From Lysobacterales bacterium (GTDB lineage: Bacteria > Pseudomonadota > Gammaproteobacteria > Xanthomonadales > Xanthomonadaceae), in NCBI GenBank assembly GCA_016718605.1, contig JADKCY010000002.1, positions 124,001 through 188,000 of the forward strand: a stretch of DNA of 64,000 nt, written 5' to 3'. The notes beneath the pieces are model-generated. The model had not been told where the DNA came from. It ran no database searches and saw nothing but the letters and a program-made list of their open reading frames with translations. The stretch's first letter is position 1. Each line of letters opens with the position of its first letter. A program made the translations under genes and the position numbers. Below are positions 37,370-47,601 of this stretch, one piece after another.

Positions 37370-38149
37370 ATGTCGAACCCTCCCGTCGCCCTGATCACTG
37401 GCTCCACCAGCGGCATTGGTCTTGCTGTGGCGCATGGCTTCGCCAAAGCGGGTTACGCGGTGATGCTCAATGGACTCGGCAGTCAGGCACAGATCGACGA
37501 CGCCAGATCACAGGTCGGCGCACACGGTGGCGAAGTCGATTTCCACCCAGCAGACCTCAGCCAAGCAGACCAGATCGAAGCCATGGTCCGCGCCACCGAA
37601 GCGCGTTTCGGACAGATCGACGTACTGGTCAACAATGCCGGCATCCAGCACACCGCACGAATCGAGGACTTTCCCATTGAAAAGTGGAATGCAGTGATTG
37701 CCATCAATCTCACTGCCGCTTTCCACGCACAGCGTTTGGCGCTGCCCGGCATGCAGGCGCGTGGACGGGGCCGCATCATCAACATCGCTTCCGTCCATGG
37801 CCTAGTGGCCTCGGTGGAAAAATCCGCCTATGTCGCCGCCAAGCACGGCATTCTTGGCCTGACCAAAGTCTGCGCATTGGAGAACGCCGAAAGCGGCATC
37901 ACCTGCAATGCCATCTGCCCCGGCTGGGTGCTGACGCCGCTGGTGCAGAAGCAGATCGACGCCCGCGCCGAACGCGAAGGCCTCAGCAATGCCGACGCCG
38001 AACGGGCCCTGCTGGTCGAGAAACAACCCTCGCTGCGCTTCACCCGCCCAGAAGACATCGCCGGCACGGCCGTCTTCCTGTGCAGCCCGGCCGCCGACAA
38101 CATCACCGGCACCACGATCACCCTGGATGGCGGCTGGACTGCGCGCTGA
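37370..38149 (+). CDS. bdhA: 3-hydroxybutyrate dehydrogenase (short-chain dehydrogenase)
   Basis: This 259-residue SDR enzyme oxidises D-3-hydroxybutyrate to acetoacetate with NAD+, used in turnover of poly-hydroxybutyrate or ketone bodies. The cofactor motif TGSTSGIG is at residues 10-17, NNAG near 88-91, and the catalytic S141, Y154 and K158 are present. AICPGWVLTPLVQKQI and the terminal TLDGGWTAR fit 3-hydroxybutyrate dehydrogenases closely. GAGAG lies upstream of ATG 37370. It converges with the GNAT gene, one nucleotide apart. Confidence 0.9.
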   Translation: MSNPPVALITGSTSGIGLAVAHGFAKAGYAVMLNGLGSQAQIDDARSQVGAHGGEVDFHPADLSQADQIEAMVRATEARFGQIDVLVNNAGIQHTARIEDFPIEKWNAVIAINLTAAFHAQRLALPGMQARGRGRIINIASVHGLVASVEKSAYVAAKHGILGLTKVCALENAESGITCNAICPGWVLTPLVQKQIDARAEREGLSNADAERALLVEKQPSLRFTRPEDIAGTAVFLCSPAADNITGTTITLDGGWTAR

Positions 38150-38150
38150 G

Positions 38151-38720
38151 TCAGTCCCTTGGCGCGGCACGCAGACTGTCGCGCCGCGCACGCCACTGCG
38201 CCTGACTCTGTCCCCAGATACGCACCGCAATGTGCGCGAACGGCGCAGGCAGTTGTCCCGGCCCGAGATCCATCGAACCCAGCCGCTCGGCCAGGCCGAT
38301 CGAGTTGTGATTTTCCGGGTCGATGGTGTGGATGACTTCGCTCCAGCCCAGGTTATCGAACGCCCAATCAATGCTCGCGCAAGCGCCTTCAAAGGCGTAA
38401 CCCTTGCCCCAGGCTTCACGCGCCAAGCCCCAACCGACCTCCGTGCCCGGCCAGCCTTCCGGTTGCCAAGGACCGAGACGACCGATCCAGCGACCGCTAC
38501 TGCGCTCGATCACCGAGAACATCGCAAAACCGCGCAATTGCCACGCGCCCGCCATGCACATTACGCCGCGCCAGACGGCCGAGCGATCTTGCGCGCCGCC
38601 GATGAATCGCGCCGCTTCCGGATCGGCCATGAAATTGGCCCAAGGCTCGAAGTCTTCCCACACGGGCGGGCGCAGAATCAGCCTCTCGGTATGCAGGACT
38701 GGACCCTGATCCTTGCTCAT
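38151..38720 (-). CDS. GNAT family N-acetyltransferase (RimJ/RimL type)
   Basis: This encodes 189 residues. The N-terminal LHTERLILRPPVWEDFEPW is the mark of the RimJ/RimL-like acetyltransferase_3 group. The acetyl-CoA loop region is EVGWGLAREAWGKGYAFEGA, followed by HTIDPENHNSIGLAERLG. Substrate unknown: it may acetylate a protein N-terminus or a small molecule. Its start overlaps the stop of the SRPBCC gene by 4 nt, so the two are cotranscribed. Confidence 0.88.
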   Translation of the reverse strand: MSKDQGPVLHTERLILRPPVWEDFEPWANFMADPEAARFIGGAQDRSAVWRGVMCMAGAWQLRGFAMFSVIERSSGRWIGRLGPWQPEGWPGTEVGWGLAREAWGKGYAFEGACASIDWAFDNLGWSEVIHTIDPENHNSIGLAERLGSMDLGPGQLPAPFAHIAVRIWGQSQAQWRARRDSLRAAPRD

Positions 38721-39268
38721 GGCGTGGCCTCCGTCGGCATCAAATACTTCTTCAGGCCGCCGAGTTGCAGACCCTGCACCTGATCGACCACCGGGACCAA
38801 CTGGCTCAAATCCTCGCTGACATAGCCGCCGGCGCGATAGCGCATGCGCACGGCCGTCGACTGCTCACCTTGCGCCTGCAGACTGAACTCCAGAACACCA
38901 TCCATACCCATGCCCTGCAACGGCCCAAGGCCACCCACCAAGCGCAAGGTTGTGGGCGGATCAACGAACACCACGCGCATGTGGGCAGCTTGGCGTTGCC
39001 CATCGCGCTCGCAGAAACAACCATTCGCCAGCGGCTCGATACTCAACTTGCGCGCATCGCCCCACCAGGTGTGATCGGACGGCCACCACAAGCCGACATC
39101 GTTGACCAGCGCCTCCCAGGCACGCTCTGACGACACTGGCACCACGATCTGCTGCTGCAGCGTAAATCCTGCCGCATTTTGATCAAGGACTTCGGCCCGC
39201 GATATCGATTGCGCAGCCAATCCCGATGCAACCATCAGGCCCCACGTCAGTCGCCACCAACTGCGCAT
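38717..39268 (-). CDS. Exported SRPBCC (AHSA1-like) family protein
   Basis: This encodes 183 residues. A signal peptide (about 1-25, ending near SRAEV) precedes a START/Bet v1-like fold beginning LQQQIVVPVSSERAWEALVNDVGLWWP, which is typical of the AHSA1/polyketide cyclase group of SRPBCC proteins. Such domains bind hydrophobic ligands; export is unusual for AHSA1-type proteins. Function unknown. It is coupled to the downstream GNAT gene and divergent from katG. Confidence 0.82.
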   Translation of the reverse strand: MRSWWRLTWGLMVASGLAAQSISRAEVLDQNAAGFTLQQQIVVPVSSERAWEALVNDVGLWWPSDHTWWGDARKLSIEPLANGCFCERDGQRQAAHMRVVFVDPPTTLRLVGGLGPLQGMGMDGVLEFSLQAQGEQSTAVRMRYRAGGYVSEDLSQLVPVVDQVQGLQLGGLKKYLMPTEATP

Positions 39269-39364
39269 CGCATTGCTCCCATCGCCCTGTCAAATCGACC
39301 GGAAGTATGCGCGATTCACCAATGCGCTCGCGCTGCCTTGACGGCAGCAATCACCGGTCACGCG

Positions 39365-41624
<2,260 letters not shown>

Positions 41625-41643
41625 TGGCGCGTTGAGGACACCG

Positions 41644-41680
41644 TCGGAGAACATCGCCCGGTTATTGGGCCGGGCGATGC
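41644..41680 (-). repeat. Degenerate CRISPR repeat (trailer-most copy)
   Basis: The right-hand 26 nt (41655-41680) match the array repeat at 24 of 26 positions; the left 11 nt are lost. The change makes CATCGCCCGG...CCGGGCGATG a longer hairpin, 27 nt after the katG stop, which could also serve as a katG 3' structure. As the copy furthest from the leader, decay is expected. Confidence 0.7.
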
Positions 41681-42243
41681 GGCGCATCACGCCGCAATCG
41701 ATGCATCCCTTCATTGGAAGCGAAAAGCGTCGCGATGTTGTCCGACGACTCATTGAGGTAGCGGGTGCCGTCGAGGAAGGTCAGCCCGTTGAACCGCACA
41801 ACGTCTGGCGTCAGGTTTCGGACAACAACTATTCGCGTCCCCGTTGCCCGCTCAATTGCTCGGATTGCTCGATCAGGAGCGTCAGGCAGTGATGCCGCGC
41901 CGACTTCGCGGAATCGGACTTGCTCGGTTCCGCGTCCGACGCCGGTAACCCAACGATTGAATCGCTTGGCAAGTCGGCGACTTTCGTCGGTTTGCTCGGC
42001 GGGTAGACCGGCGGGGATTCCGCTGGCGGTTTGGTCTGGCTCGGCACCGTCTAATCCTGTTCTGGCAGGCTGTTCGCCCAGGCGTGGAAGTCGTCCCTCG
42101 CCTTCTTCGCCCCTTCCGGGTCGTACTTCGCTGGTTTCGGAACGAATCGCTTCTTCACCGATGGTTCCAGAGTAGACGTGGGAGGAAACTCGTCCTTCGC
42201 TTTTGAATCTTTCAAGTTCATTTTTTTCCTCCGCCGAGAGCAT
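41681..42243 (-). pseudogene. Fragment A: truncated phage-type large polyvalent protein
   Basis: An open frame on the minus strand ends in VRFNGLTFLDGTRYLNESSD and FASNEGMHRLRRDAPH. This looks like the segment of large polyvalent phage or conjugative-element proteins that leads into an HExxH-like site. The coding sense stops exactly where the CRISPR repeat begins at 41680, so the gene is cut there. The upstream part (about 42060-42243) overlaps another frame and is probably not translated as one protein. A competing frame at 41829-42047 is a Pro/Ser/Lys-rich linker-like sequence, consistent with decay or frameshift. Family assignment is pattern recognition only. Confidence 0.5.
42051..42221 (-). 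CDS. Small Lys/Asp/Pro-rich hypothetical protein (possible phage remnant)
   Basis: This encodes 56 residues from ATG 42221 (MNLKDSKAKDEF...ending SLPEQD). The composition is charged and protein-like, unlike a shadow frame. It sits directly upstream of fragment A on the same strand and may be a small gene of the same phage segment. No family recognised; expression doubtful. Confidence 0.35.
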   Translation of the reverse strand: MNLKDSKAKDEFPPTSTLEPSVKKRFVPKPAKYDPEGAKKARDDFHAWANSLPEQD

Positions 42244-42255
42244 ATCAAGGTCAAG

Positions 42256-42292
42256 GGCTTCATTCTGCGCGGCTTTTTAGGCTGAGCGATGC
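42256..42292 (-). repeat. Degenerate CRISPR repeat, right half only
   Basis: The last 19 nt (42274-42292, TTTTTAGGCTGAGCGATGC) match the array repeat at 17 of 19 positions; the left half is unrecognisable. It is followed by exactly 35 nt and then an intact repeat, so it is a real repeat-spacer unit whose left side was replaced. Confidence 0.7.
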
Positions 42293-42327
42293 GCAAGGCA
42301 GAGCGCGCCAACGAGCGTGCGCACACG

Positions 42328-42364
42328 GTTTCAATCCGCGCCCGGTTTTTAGGCCGGGCGATGC
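42328..42364 (-). repeat. Intact outlying CRISPR repeat
   Basis: A perfect 37-nt copy of the main array repeat, 942 nt beyond the main array edge. A 35-nt spacer (42293-42327) lies on its left. On its right is not a spacer but about 384 nt of phage-like sequence (fragment B). Confidence 0.95.
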
Positions 42365-42484
42365 CTTAGCATCGACCACCTTGCTAACGCTGTCCGGGTT
42401 GACACGGGTCAGCGCGCGGCGTGAGAATCCCGCCACCCCTGTTAGGAGCGGACCGCCTTCGGCTTCGGCCGTCGAGTCCCGCAC
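42365..42484 (-). pseudogene. Fragment B, part 1: 5' end of a phage polyvalent gene
   Basis: On the minus strand a frame from GTG 42484 reads MRDSTAEAEGGPLLTG... and RRALTRVNPDSVSKVVDAK, then runs into the CRISPR repeat at 42364. The NPDSVSKVVDA segment resembles the start of the ADP-ribosyltransferase- or nuclease-like domains found in large polyvalent phage proteins (normally continuing GEPLVVYHGT). The gene is cut exactly at the repeat edge. Recognition is by motif memory. Confidence 0.5.
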
Positions 42485-42498
42485 AGGCCCAGGGGTAG

Positions 42499-42522
42499 AA
42501 GCCCCGGCCTTGGTCGGGGTTT
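42499..42522. terminator. Terminator-like hairpin between two phage gene fragments
   Basis: AAGCCCCG pairs with CGGGGTTT across a short loop, with TTTCTTGTTT on the plus side. It lies between the 3' end of one gene fragment (stop at 42530-42532) and the 5' end of the next, as in compact phage genomes. Confidence 0.45.
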
Positions 42523-42529
42523 CTTGTTT

Positions 42530-42730
42530 CTAGTCTTCCAGCGCGACCGCGTTGTAATAGGCGGTTCCGTCTATTCGCTCCACCAGCGTGAACACTGCAG
42601 CCAGCCGCGTTCCGCCGACTTCCACGGGGGCAACCAGCTTCACGAAGGCCCGGTAGTTCTGCCCGCCTTCTGCCTGAGTCCTGCTCGCCAGCACAGCCCC
42701 CGGCAGGACGCTGGGGGTTCTAACCCGATA
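42530..42730 (-). pseudogene. Fragment B, part 2: 3' end of a phage polyvalent gene
   Basis: The last 66 codons of a minus-strand gene: ...QNYRAFVKLVAPVEVGG, then RLAAVFTLVERIDGTAYYNA and VALED before a TAG stop. The closing TAYYNAVALED pattern resembles C-termini of nuclease-like domains of polyvalent phage proteins. An in-frame TGA at 42731-42733 marks the upstream limit. The remaining gene is absent. Confidence 0.45.
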
Positions 42731-42748
42731 TCACGGACACTTACGAGA

Positions 42749-42762
42749 AGGCCGGGCGATGC
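42749..42762 (-). repeat. Truncated CRISPR repeat (14 nt)
   Basis: AGGCCGGGCGATGC equals the last 14 nt of the array repeat. It is followed by a 35-nt spacer (42763-42797) and an intact repeat at 42798. The left 23 nt of the repeat are replaced by fragment B. Confidence 0.7.
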
Positions 42763-42797
42763 CGCGAGGCGATTACGCAACGCGAACTGGAAGCGCT

Positions 42798-42834
42798 GTT
42801 TCAATCCGCGCCCGGTTTTTAGGCCGGGCGATGC
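42798..42834 (-). repeat. Intact outlying CRISPR repeat
   Basis: A perfect 37-nt copy of the array repeat. It is 470 nt from the previous intact copy and 472 nt from the next at 43270. A normal 35-nt spacer is on its left; on the right, 435 nt of phage-like coding DNA (fragment C). Confidence 0.95.
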
Positions 42835-42837
42835 CCT

Positions 42838-43269
42838 GACCGCAAAGGCGAGCCAACCATCGAGGCGATCCACCGATTTGCGGCCCCGATGATTGGCGCT
42901 AATGGCAACGTGCTGTTGGTAAAAATAACAGTCATAGAAACGACTGGTCCCAAAGAGCCAAATCCGATTTACAGCGTGGAGGCCATGAAAATAGAAAACC
43001 CGCCTTCGGTGCTTTCGCGCGGAAACCCGGACAAAACCGGAATTTCCCCCCAGGCGGGTTTAAGTGAAAGCGTACTTGACCTGGTGCGTGGAGTGAAAGC
43101 TGCATTGAAAGTGGTGGACGCTGACGATGCGCGCATCACTTTCCAGCGTCGCACTGCCGCAGAAATCCGCTTCGATGCGCTACAAGGCCGCATGTTCACA
43201 CTTGCCAAGCTGCAGGCAATGGGCTTCCGTGCCGGTGCGCAGGGCTGGAACTACCGCGCGAATGATTGG
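42838..43269 (+). pseudogene. Fragment C: internal piece of a phage polyvalent gene filling one repeat-to-repeat interval
   Basis: An uninterrupted plus-strand frame from the left repeat edge to the next repeat reads DRKGEPTIEAIHRFAAPM, then NGNVLLVKITVIETTG, NPIYSVEAMKIENPPSVL and, near the end, FTLAKLQAMGFRAGAQGWNY. The LVKITVIE...YSVEAMKIENP part resembles the nuclease-like C-terminal domains of large polyvalent phage proteins. Neither a start nor a stop belonging to the gene is present. It is in the opposite orientation to fragments A and B. It occupies exactly the place of a spacer, at over twelve times normal length. Confidence 0.5.
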
Positions 43270-45393
43270 GTTTCAATCCGCGCCCGGTTTTTAGGCCGGG
43301 CGATGCCGTACTGGGCGCGAGCCAATTCAATGGTCAGGTGGTTTCAATCCGCGCCCGGTTTTTAGGCCGGGCGATGCGTCACAGTTATCGGCATCCAGTC
43401 CGTGCTCGGTGCGTTTCAATCCGCGCCCGGTTTTTAGGCCGGGCGATGCGGAGCGGGCGCCCTGGTCTGTGCTCGAAATGCAGGTTTCAATCCGCGCCCG
43501 GTTTTTAGGCCGGGCGATGCACAAACCACGGCGCATCGTTCAGCATTGTGACGCGTTTCAATCCGCGCCCGGTTTTTAGGCCGGGCGATGCCAGGATTCG
43601 AGGTCGTGCAGACGCTGGACGTGGCGTTTCAATCCGCGCCCGGTTTTTAGGCCGGGCGATGCGCAGGGCGAGTTCCTCACCGACCTGCGCGCCGAGATGT
43701 TTCAATCCGCGCCCGGTTTTTAGGCCGGGCGATGCCGTTTGCTGGCCGTCAATTGAAACGATTTGCACGCGTTTCAATCCGCGCCCGGTTTTTAGGCCGG
43801 GCGATGCGCTGGGATAACGCAGACCTTGGCTGGTACTTTGGCGTTTCAATCCGCGCCCGGTTTTTAGGCCGGGCGATGCTCTACTGGCGCTGGAAACGGC
43901 GTTGCGGTCGGGGGTTTCAATCCGCGCCCGGTTTTTAGGCCGGGCGATGCCAAAGCGCGCCTACTTCATCAACAAGAACACGATGTTTCAATCCGCGCCC
44001 GGTTTTTAGGCCGGGCGATGCCGGATGGCGAACCCGTACCGGCAACCCCGACCTATGGTTTCAATCCGCGCCCGGTTTTTAGGCCGGGCGATGCCGGGTG
44101 CGTGCGGCTGGGTGATCTAGCTGGTTTTGTTTCAATCCGCGCCCGGTTTTTAGGCCGGGCGATGCGTCTCTCCCTCTAGCCACTCGGAGAAATCCACCCG
44201 GTTTCAATCCGCGCCCGGTTTTTAGGCCGGGCGATGCCGGTGTCACAGTCAGGGTGATGACAGGAGAGGAACCGTTTCAATCCGCGCCCGGTTTTTAGGC
44301 CGGGCGATGCCATGACCCGTTCGGCAACCGGCTATGGCTGACCATGTTTCAATCCGCGCCCGGTTTTTAGGCCGGGCGATGCGTGAGGCTGGCGGTCAAA
44401 CGTCAGCAGCGTGACCTGTTTCAATCCGCGCCCGGTTTTTAGGCCGGGCGATGCCTTGTAACGAAAGCCAAGATGACCAGCATGGGATTGTTTCAATCCG
44501 CGCCCGGTTTTTAGGCCGGGCGATGCGATCCGATTCCTGCGACTGGTTGCGCCAGAAAATGTTTCAATCCGCGCCCGGTTTTTAGGCCGGGCGATGCGAG
44601 CTTTGGGTGATTATTTTATGACCCCTCTCTCCGTTTCAATCCGCGCCCGGTTTTTAGGCCGGGCGATGCCAGCAGTGCAGGCGCCACTCCGTCCAAGGCC
44701 AAGGCGTTTCAATCCGCGCCCGGTTTTTAGGCCGGGCGATGCGTCTGCCATGCCGTAGTGGTCACTGCCGATCTTGGCGTTTCAATCCGCGCCCGGTTTT
44801 TAGGCCGGGCGATGCCTGATGGGCTACGCCATCGCTGACATCACCGGGGCGTTTCAATCCGCGCCCGGTTTTTAGGCCGGGCGATGCTTGATCGTTGGAT
44901 CATTTCATCGGCTGGCATTTCAAGCGTTTCAATCCGCGCCCGGTTTTTAGGCCGGGCGATGCAATTCGATCTTTGCCTCGTTCTACGACATTCGTGGTTT
45001 CAATCCGCGCCCGGTTTTTAGGCCGGGCGATGCGGTATTCGCCGGCAATTTCGGCGAGATTTCCGAAGTTTCAATCCGCGCCCGGTTTTTAGGCCGGGCG
45101 ATGCGTTCACCCGCTGAACCTTCATGCTTTGGCGCTTTGTTTCAATCCGCGCCCGGTTTTTAGGCCGGGCGATGCCCCGCCGTGGTCGGCAATGAGTTTG
45201 GCCTCGTTGTCGTTTCAATCCGCGCCCGGTTTTTAGGCCGGGCGATGCAGCCGCTGCCGCAGAGACGCGTGCAGCCGACTACGCGTTTCAATCCGCGCCC
45301 GGTTTTTAGGCCGGGCGATGCGGCTCCGTCGCAGTCGAAGGCGTGTTCGCCGTGCCGTTTCAATCCGCGCCCGGTTTTTAGGCCGGGCGATGC
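43270..45393 (-). CRISPR. Type I-C CRISPR array, 30 repeats and 29 spacers
   Basis: Thirty copies of a 37-nt repeat occur, beginning at 43270, 43341, 43413, 43484 and so on to 45357. Spacers are mostly 34-36 nt. On the transcript (minus) strand the repeat starts GCATCGCCCGG and ends CGGATTGAAAC. CGCCCGG and CCGGGCG form a 7-bp stem, and ATTGAAAC is the usual 5' handle of type I-C crRNAs. All thirty copies look identical by eye. The leader is at the high-coordinate side next to cas2, so spacers near 45350 are the newest. Three outlying repeat units with long inserts continue the array to 41644. Thirty-seven nt is longer than the common 32-nt I-C repeat. Confidence 0.98.
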
Positions 45394-45571
45394 GCCACCG
45401 GCGCAAGTGACTGTCTTGCCGGTGGAACGAGTGCAGCTTGCGCGAACCTCGTGTCGCGGGCAAGTCGGTGGCGGGTTTGGCTTGGGTTTCGGCGCGCCAC
45501 ACACTGTCTGCATACGCCACGCAGGCTTGCGCGAACCTCCGGCATTTGCGCCGTTGATGGTGGTTCGCGCT
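45394..45571 (-). promoter_or_regulatory. CRISPR leader
   Basis: These 178 nt separate cas2 from the first repeat. GCTTGCGCGAACCTC occurs twice (45436-45450 and 45525-45539), 89 nt apart. CCACCGG (45395-45401) and CCGGTGG (45419-45425) form a dyad that begins one base from the leader-end repeat. These could guide Cas1-Cas2 or host-factor docking; the pre-crRNA promoter should lie here, but no clear boxes were found. Confidence 0.7.
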
Positions 45572-45862
45572 TCATACGATCAGCGTGCCTTCGAAGTCTT
45601 GCGAGCGGAAGTTGCCGTATTGCTTTACCCGCATTTCCACTGGCTCGGTGATGCGATAGAAGCGCAGGTTGTCCTGCTCCAGGTCGATTTCGTCGAGCAG
45701 TTCGCGTTCCAGGGCTTCGTACTGCATGTCGTTGACGGTGCATTCGAAGACGGACTTCTGCACGCGCTGACCGATGCGCTCGCAGGCCTTCGCAACCCGG
45801 CGCAGTCTTCGGCGTCCGGCGGCCGTTTCGGCGGAAACGTCGTAGGTGACGATGATCAGCAT
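45572..45862 (-). CDS. cas2: CRISPR-associated endoribonuclease-fold protein Cas2
   Basis: This 96-residue ferredoxin-fold protein bridges two Cas1 dimers in the spacer integration complex. It begins [19 protein letters not shown], with the family Asp at D8, and has [17 protein letters not shown] 45862 fits the family start; the frame is open further upstream without homology. It lies 40 nt after cas1 and next to the leader. Confidence 0.95.
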   Translation of the reverse strand: MLIIVTYDVSAETAAGRRRLRRVAKACERIGQRVQKSVFECTVNDMQYEALERELLDEIDLEQDNLRFYRITEPVEMRVKQYGNFRSQDFEGTLIV

Positions 45863-45902
45863 GGACTGGTTCCGTATGCTTGCCGGTGCCCGCGTGGCTT
45901 GC

Positions 45903-46937
45903 TCATTTGGAAAGACATGGCAGGTAGCTCTCCATTTCGCCACGAATCGCGCGCGCCAGCAGTCGCGCTTGCACAAGCGGCAGCAAGGCGATGGGCAGTT
46001 TCTGTTCCAGCAGGGGGTGAGTGATCTCTTCCTGTTTGCGCTCTTGCCATGCGGTGATGACGCTACGTCGGCCTTTGTCGTTGAGCATCACCGCACCGCC
46101 CTCGCGTTGGTCGAAATCGCGTTCGCCGACTTGACCTCGATTGATCAGGGTGAGCGCCAAGCGGTCGCAAAGCATGCTGCGAAACTCTTCCTGCAGGTCC
46201 AAGGCGAGCGCAGCGCGACCGGGGCGCAGGGCGTGCAGAAAGCCGAGTTGCGGGTCCAGCCCGACGGTCTCCAATGCGGAGCGGCAGTCATTCATTTGCA
46301 TGGCATACAGAAACGAGAGCAAGGCGTTCAGCCGATCCAGTGGCGGCCGACGGCTGCGTCCGTCCATGCGGAACTGACTGCGGTAGCTGGGCTTTACCGC
46401 AAGGTTGAGTGCGCCGAAGTAGTTGCGTGCGGCCTCGCCCTCGACACCTCGCAAAGCGTCCAGTGTGTCCGCCTGCTGTGTGGCGCGTAGCGAGGCAGCC
46501 AGGTCGAGCACGATGCGATCCAGTTGCTGGCTCTCGGTAACATCGGTGGTTTCGCGCGCGGCCCGTTGCAGCAGGGTGCGTGAGTTTTTCAGCTTGCCAA
46601 GCACCAGCGTGCGCGCCATTTCCAGTGTCCTGGTCGCATCATCGACAAGCCGATGCTGGGCTCGACGCAGCAGCACATTGCCCGAGACCGGGCCTTCGAG
46701 GCGCGCCTTGAATCGCCCGCTCTCATCCAGAAAAACCAGCGATTTGCCTTCGTCGGCCAGTCGATGCATCAAGGCAGGCGAAACCATCACGTTGCCGAAG
46801 CAGACCAAGCCGCCGACGTGATGCATTGGCACTTGCAGTTTCTTTTCGCGCTCGACATCGATCCGCACGGTGGCGTTGTCGATATGCGCGTAGGCATGCG
46901 GGGTCATGACGTAGAGGATGTTCTGCACGGTGTGCAT
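45903..46937 (-). CDS. cas1: CRISPR integrase Cas1 (type I-C)
   Basis: This encodes 344 residues and integrates prespacers at the leader-repeat junction. The metal-binding residues E168 ([14 protein letters not shown]), H235 ([10 protein letters not shown]) and D247/E250 (ALDLQEEFR) are present. The N-terminal beta domain starts [22 protein letters not shown] 46937 is chosen; cas4 ends 4 nt upstream. Confidence 0.96.
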   Translation of the reverse strand: MHTVQNILYVMTPHAYAHIDNATVRIDVEREKKLQVPMHHVGGLVCFGNVMVSPALMHRLADEGKSLVFLDESGRFKARLEGPVSGNVLLRRAQHRLVDDATRTLEMARTLVLGKLKNSRTLLQRAARETTDVTESQQLDRIVLDLAASLRATQQADTLDALRGVEGEAARNYFGALNLAVKPSYRSQFRMDGRSRRPPLDRLNALLSFLYAMQMNDCRSALETVGLDPQLGFLHALRPGRAALALDLQEEFRSMLCDRLALTLINRGQVGERDFDQREGGAVMLNDKGRRSVITAWQERKQEEITHPLLEQKLPIALLPLVQARLLARAIRGEMESYLPCLSK

Positions 46938-46941
46938 GGGC

Positions 46942-47562
46942 TCAGTCGTCCAGGCTGAAGAGTTGTTGGCGAAGCGCTGCCTGCCTTGCCCTGCTGCCGA
47001 GCGCTTGTGGCTGGCAGATTTCCTGCAACGAGCATTCCTTGCAGCGGGCATCGTTGACCGGCGGCGGCAACCGTCCAGCGGCCAGCATCTGGCGGATCGC
47101 CTCGGCGGTCTGGATCACGAGTTCACGCAACGCGGGTGTGATGCTGACCTCCCGTCGTCGATGGCTGCTGGCGTGAAAGATCGCGCCCTGCATGACCGGG
47201 CGACCAAGCATTTCCTGCAAGCACATGGCTTGGGCGGCGAGTTGCAGATCGTCCCAGACTTTTTGCCGTTTGGCACCGTGTTTGAACTCCACCGGGTAGA
47301 CGCGACCATCGGGGTGGAACTCGACCAGATCGGCCTTACCGATGAGCTGATGCTGATCGCTCCACAGTGGCAATGCGCGCTCTACCCGCACGCCTGATTT
47401 GATCTCGTAGCCGGGCGTGTCGACCAAGTGATGCACCGCCTGGCCGCGCGCGGTGTGAACGTTGTCGGCAAAGGCCTGTTCCAGATGGATCAGCGCACAT
47501 TGGCGTGGACAGTAGGCCCAGTGTTGCAGCGCCGACAGCGGGATTGGATCGGATTCCACCAC
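46942..47562 (-). CDS. cas4: CRISPR-associated exonuclease Cas4
   Basis: This 206-residue Fe-S RecB-like nuclease trims prespacers and selects PAM-proximal ends with Cas1-Cas2. Iron-sulfur cysteines C18, C174, C177 and C183 are present. Nuclease residues D78 (GKADLVEF), E92 and K94 (PVEFKHG) and Q107 are in place. The start is GTG 47562 with an excellent AAGGAGG eight nucleotides upstream. That signal lies in the 39-nt gap before the divergent antitoxin gene, so cas4-cas1-cas2 may have a promoter separate from cas3-cas5-cas8c-cas7. Confidence 0.95.
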   Translation of the reverse strand: MVESDPIPLSALQHWAYCPRQCALIHLEQAFADNVHTARGQAVHHLVDTPGYEIKSGVRVERALPLWSDQHQLIGKADLVEFHPDGRVYPVEFKHGAKRQKVWDDLQLAAQAMCLQEMLGRPVMQGAIFHASSHRRREVSITPALRELVIQTAEAIRQMLAAGRLPPPVNDARCKECSLQEICQPQALGSRARQAALRQQLFSLDD

Positions 47563-47601
47563 GGTGCTAACCTCCTTCAGCGATCAATCTTGGAGCGCAT
47601 C

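Noticed and set aside
42835..42872. PAM test at the left edge of fragment C
   Set aside because: No GAA (TTC on the crRNA strand) occurs at spacer distance, so the spacer-protospacer recombination idea is not supported at this junction.
43266..45513. Several open frames running through the CRISPR repeats
   Set aside because: Their translations are repeats of the same short peptide encoded by the 37-nt unit plus spacer sequence; they are not genes.
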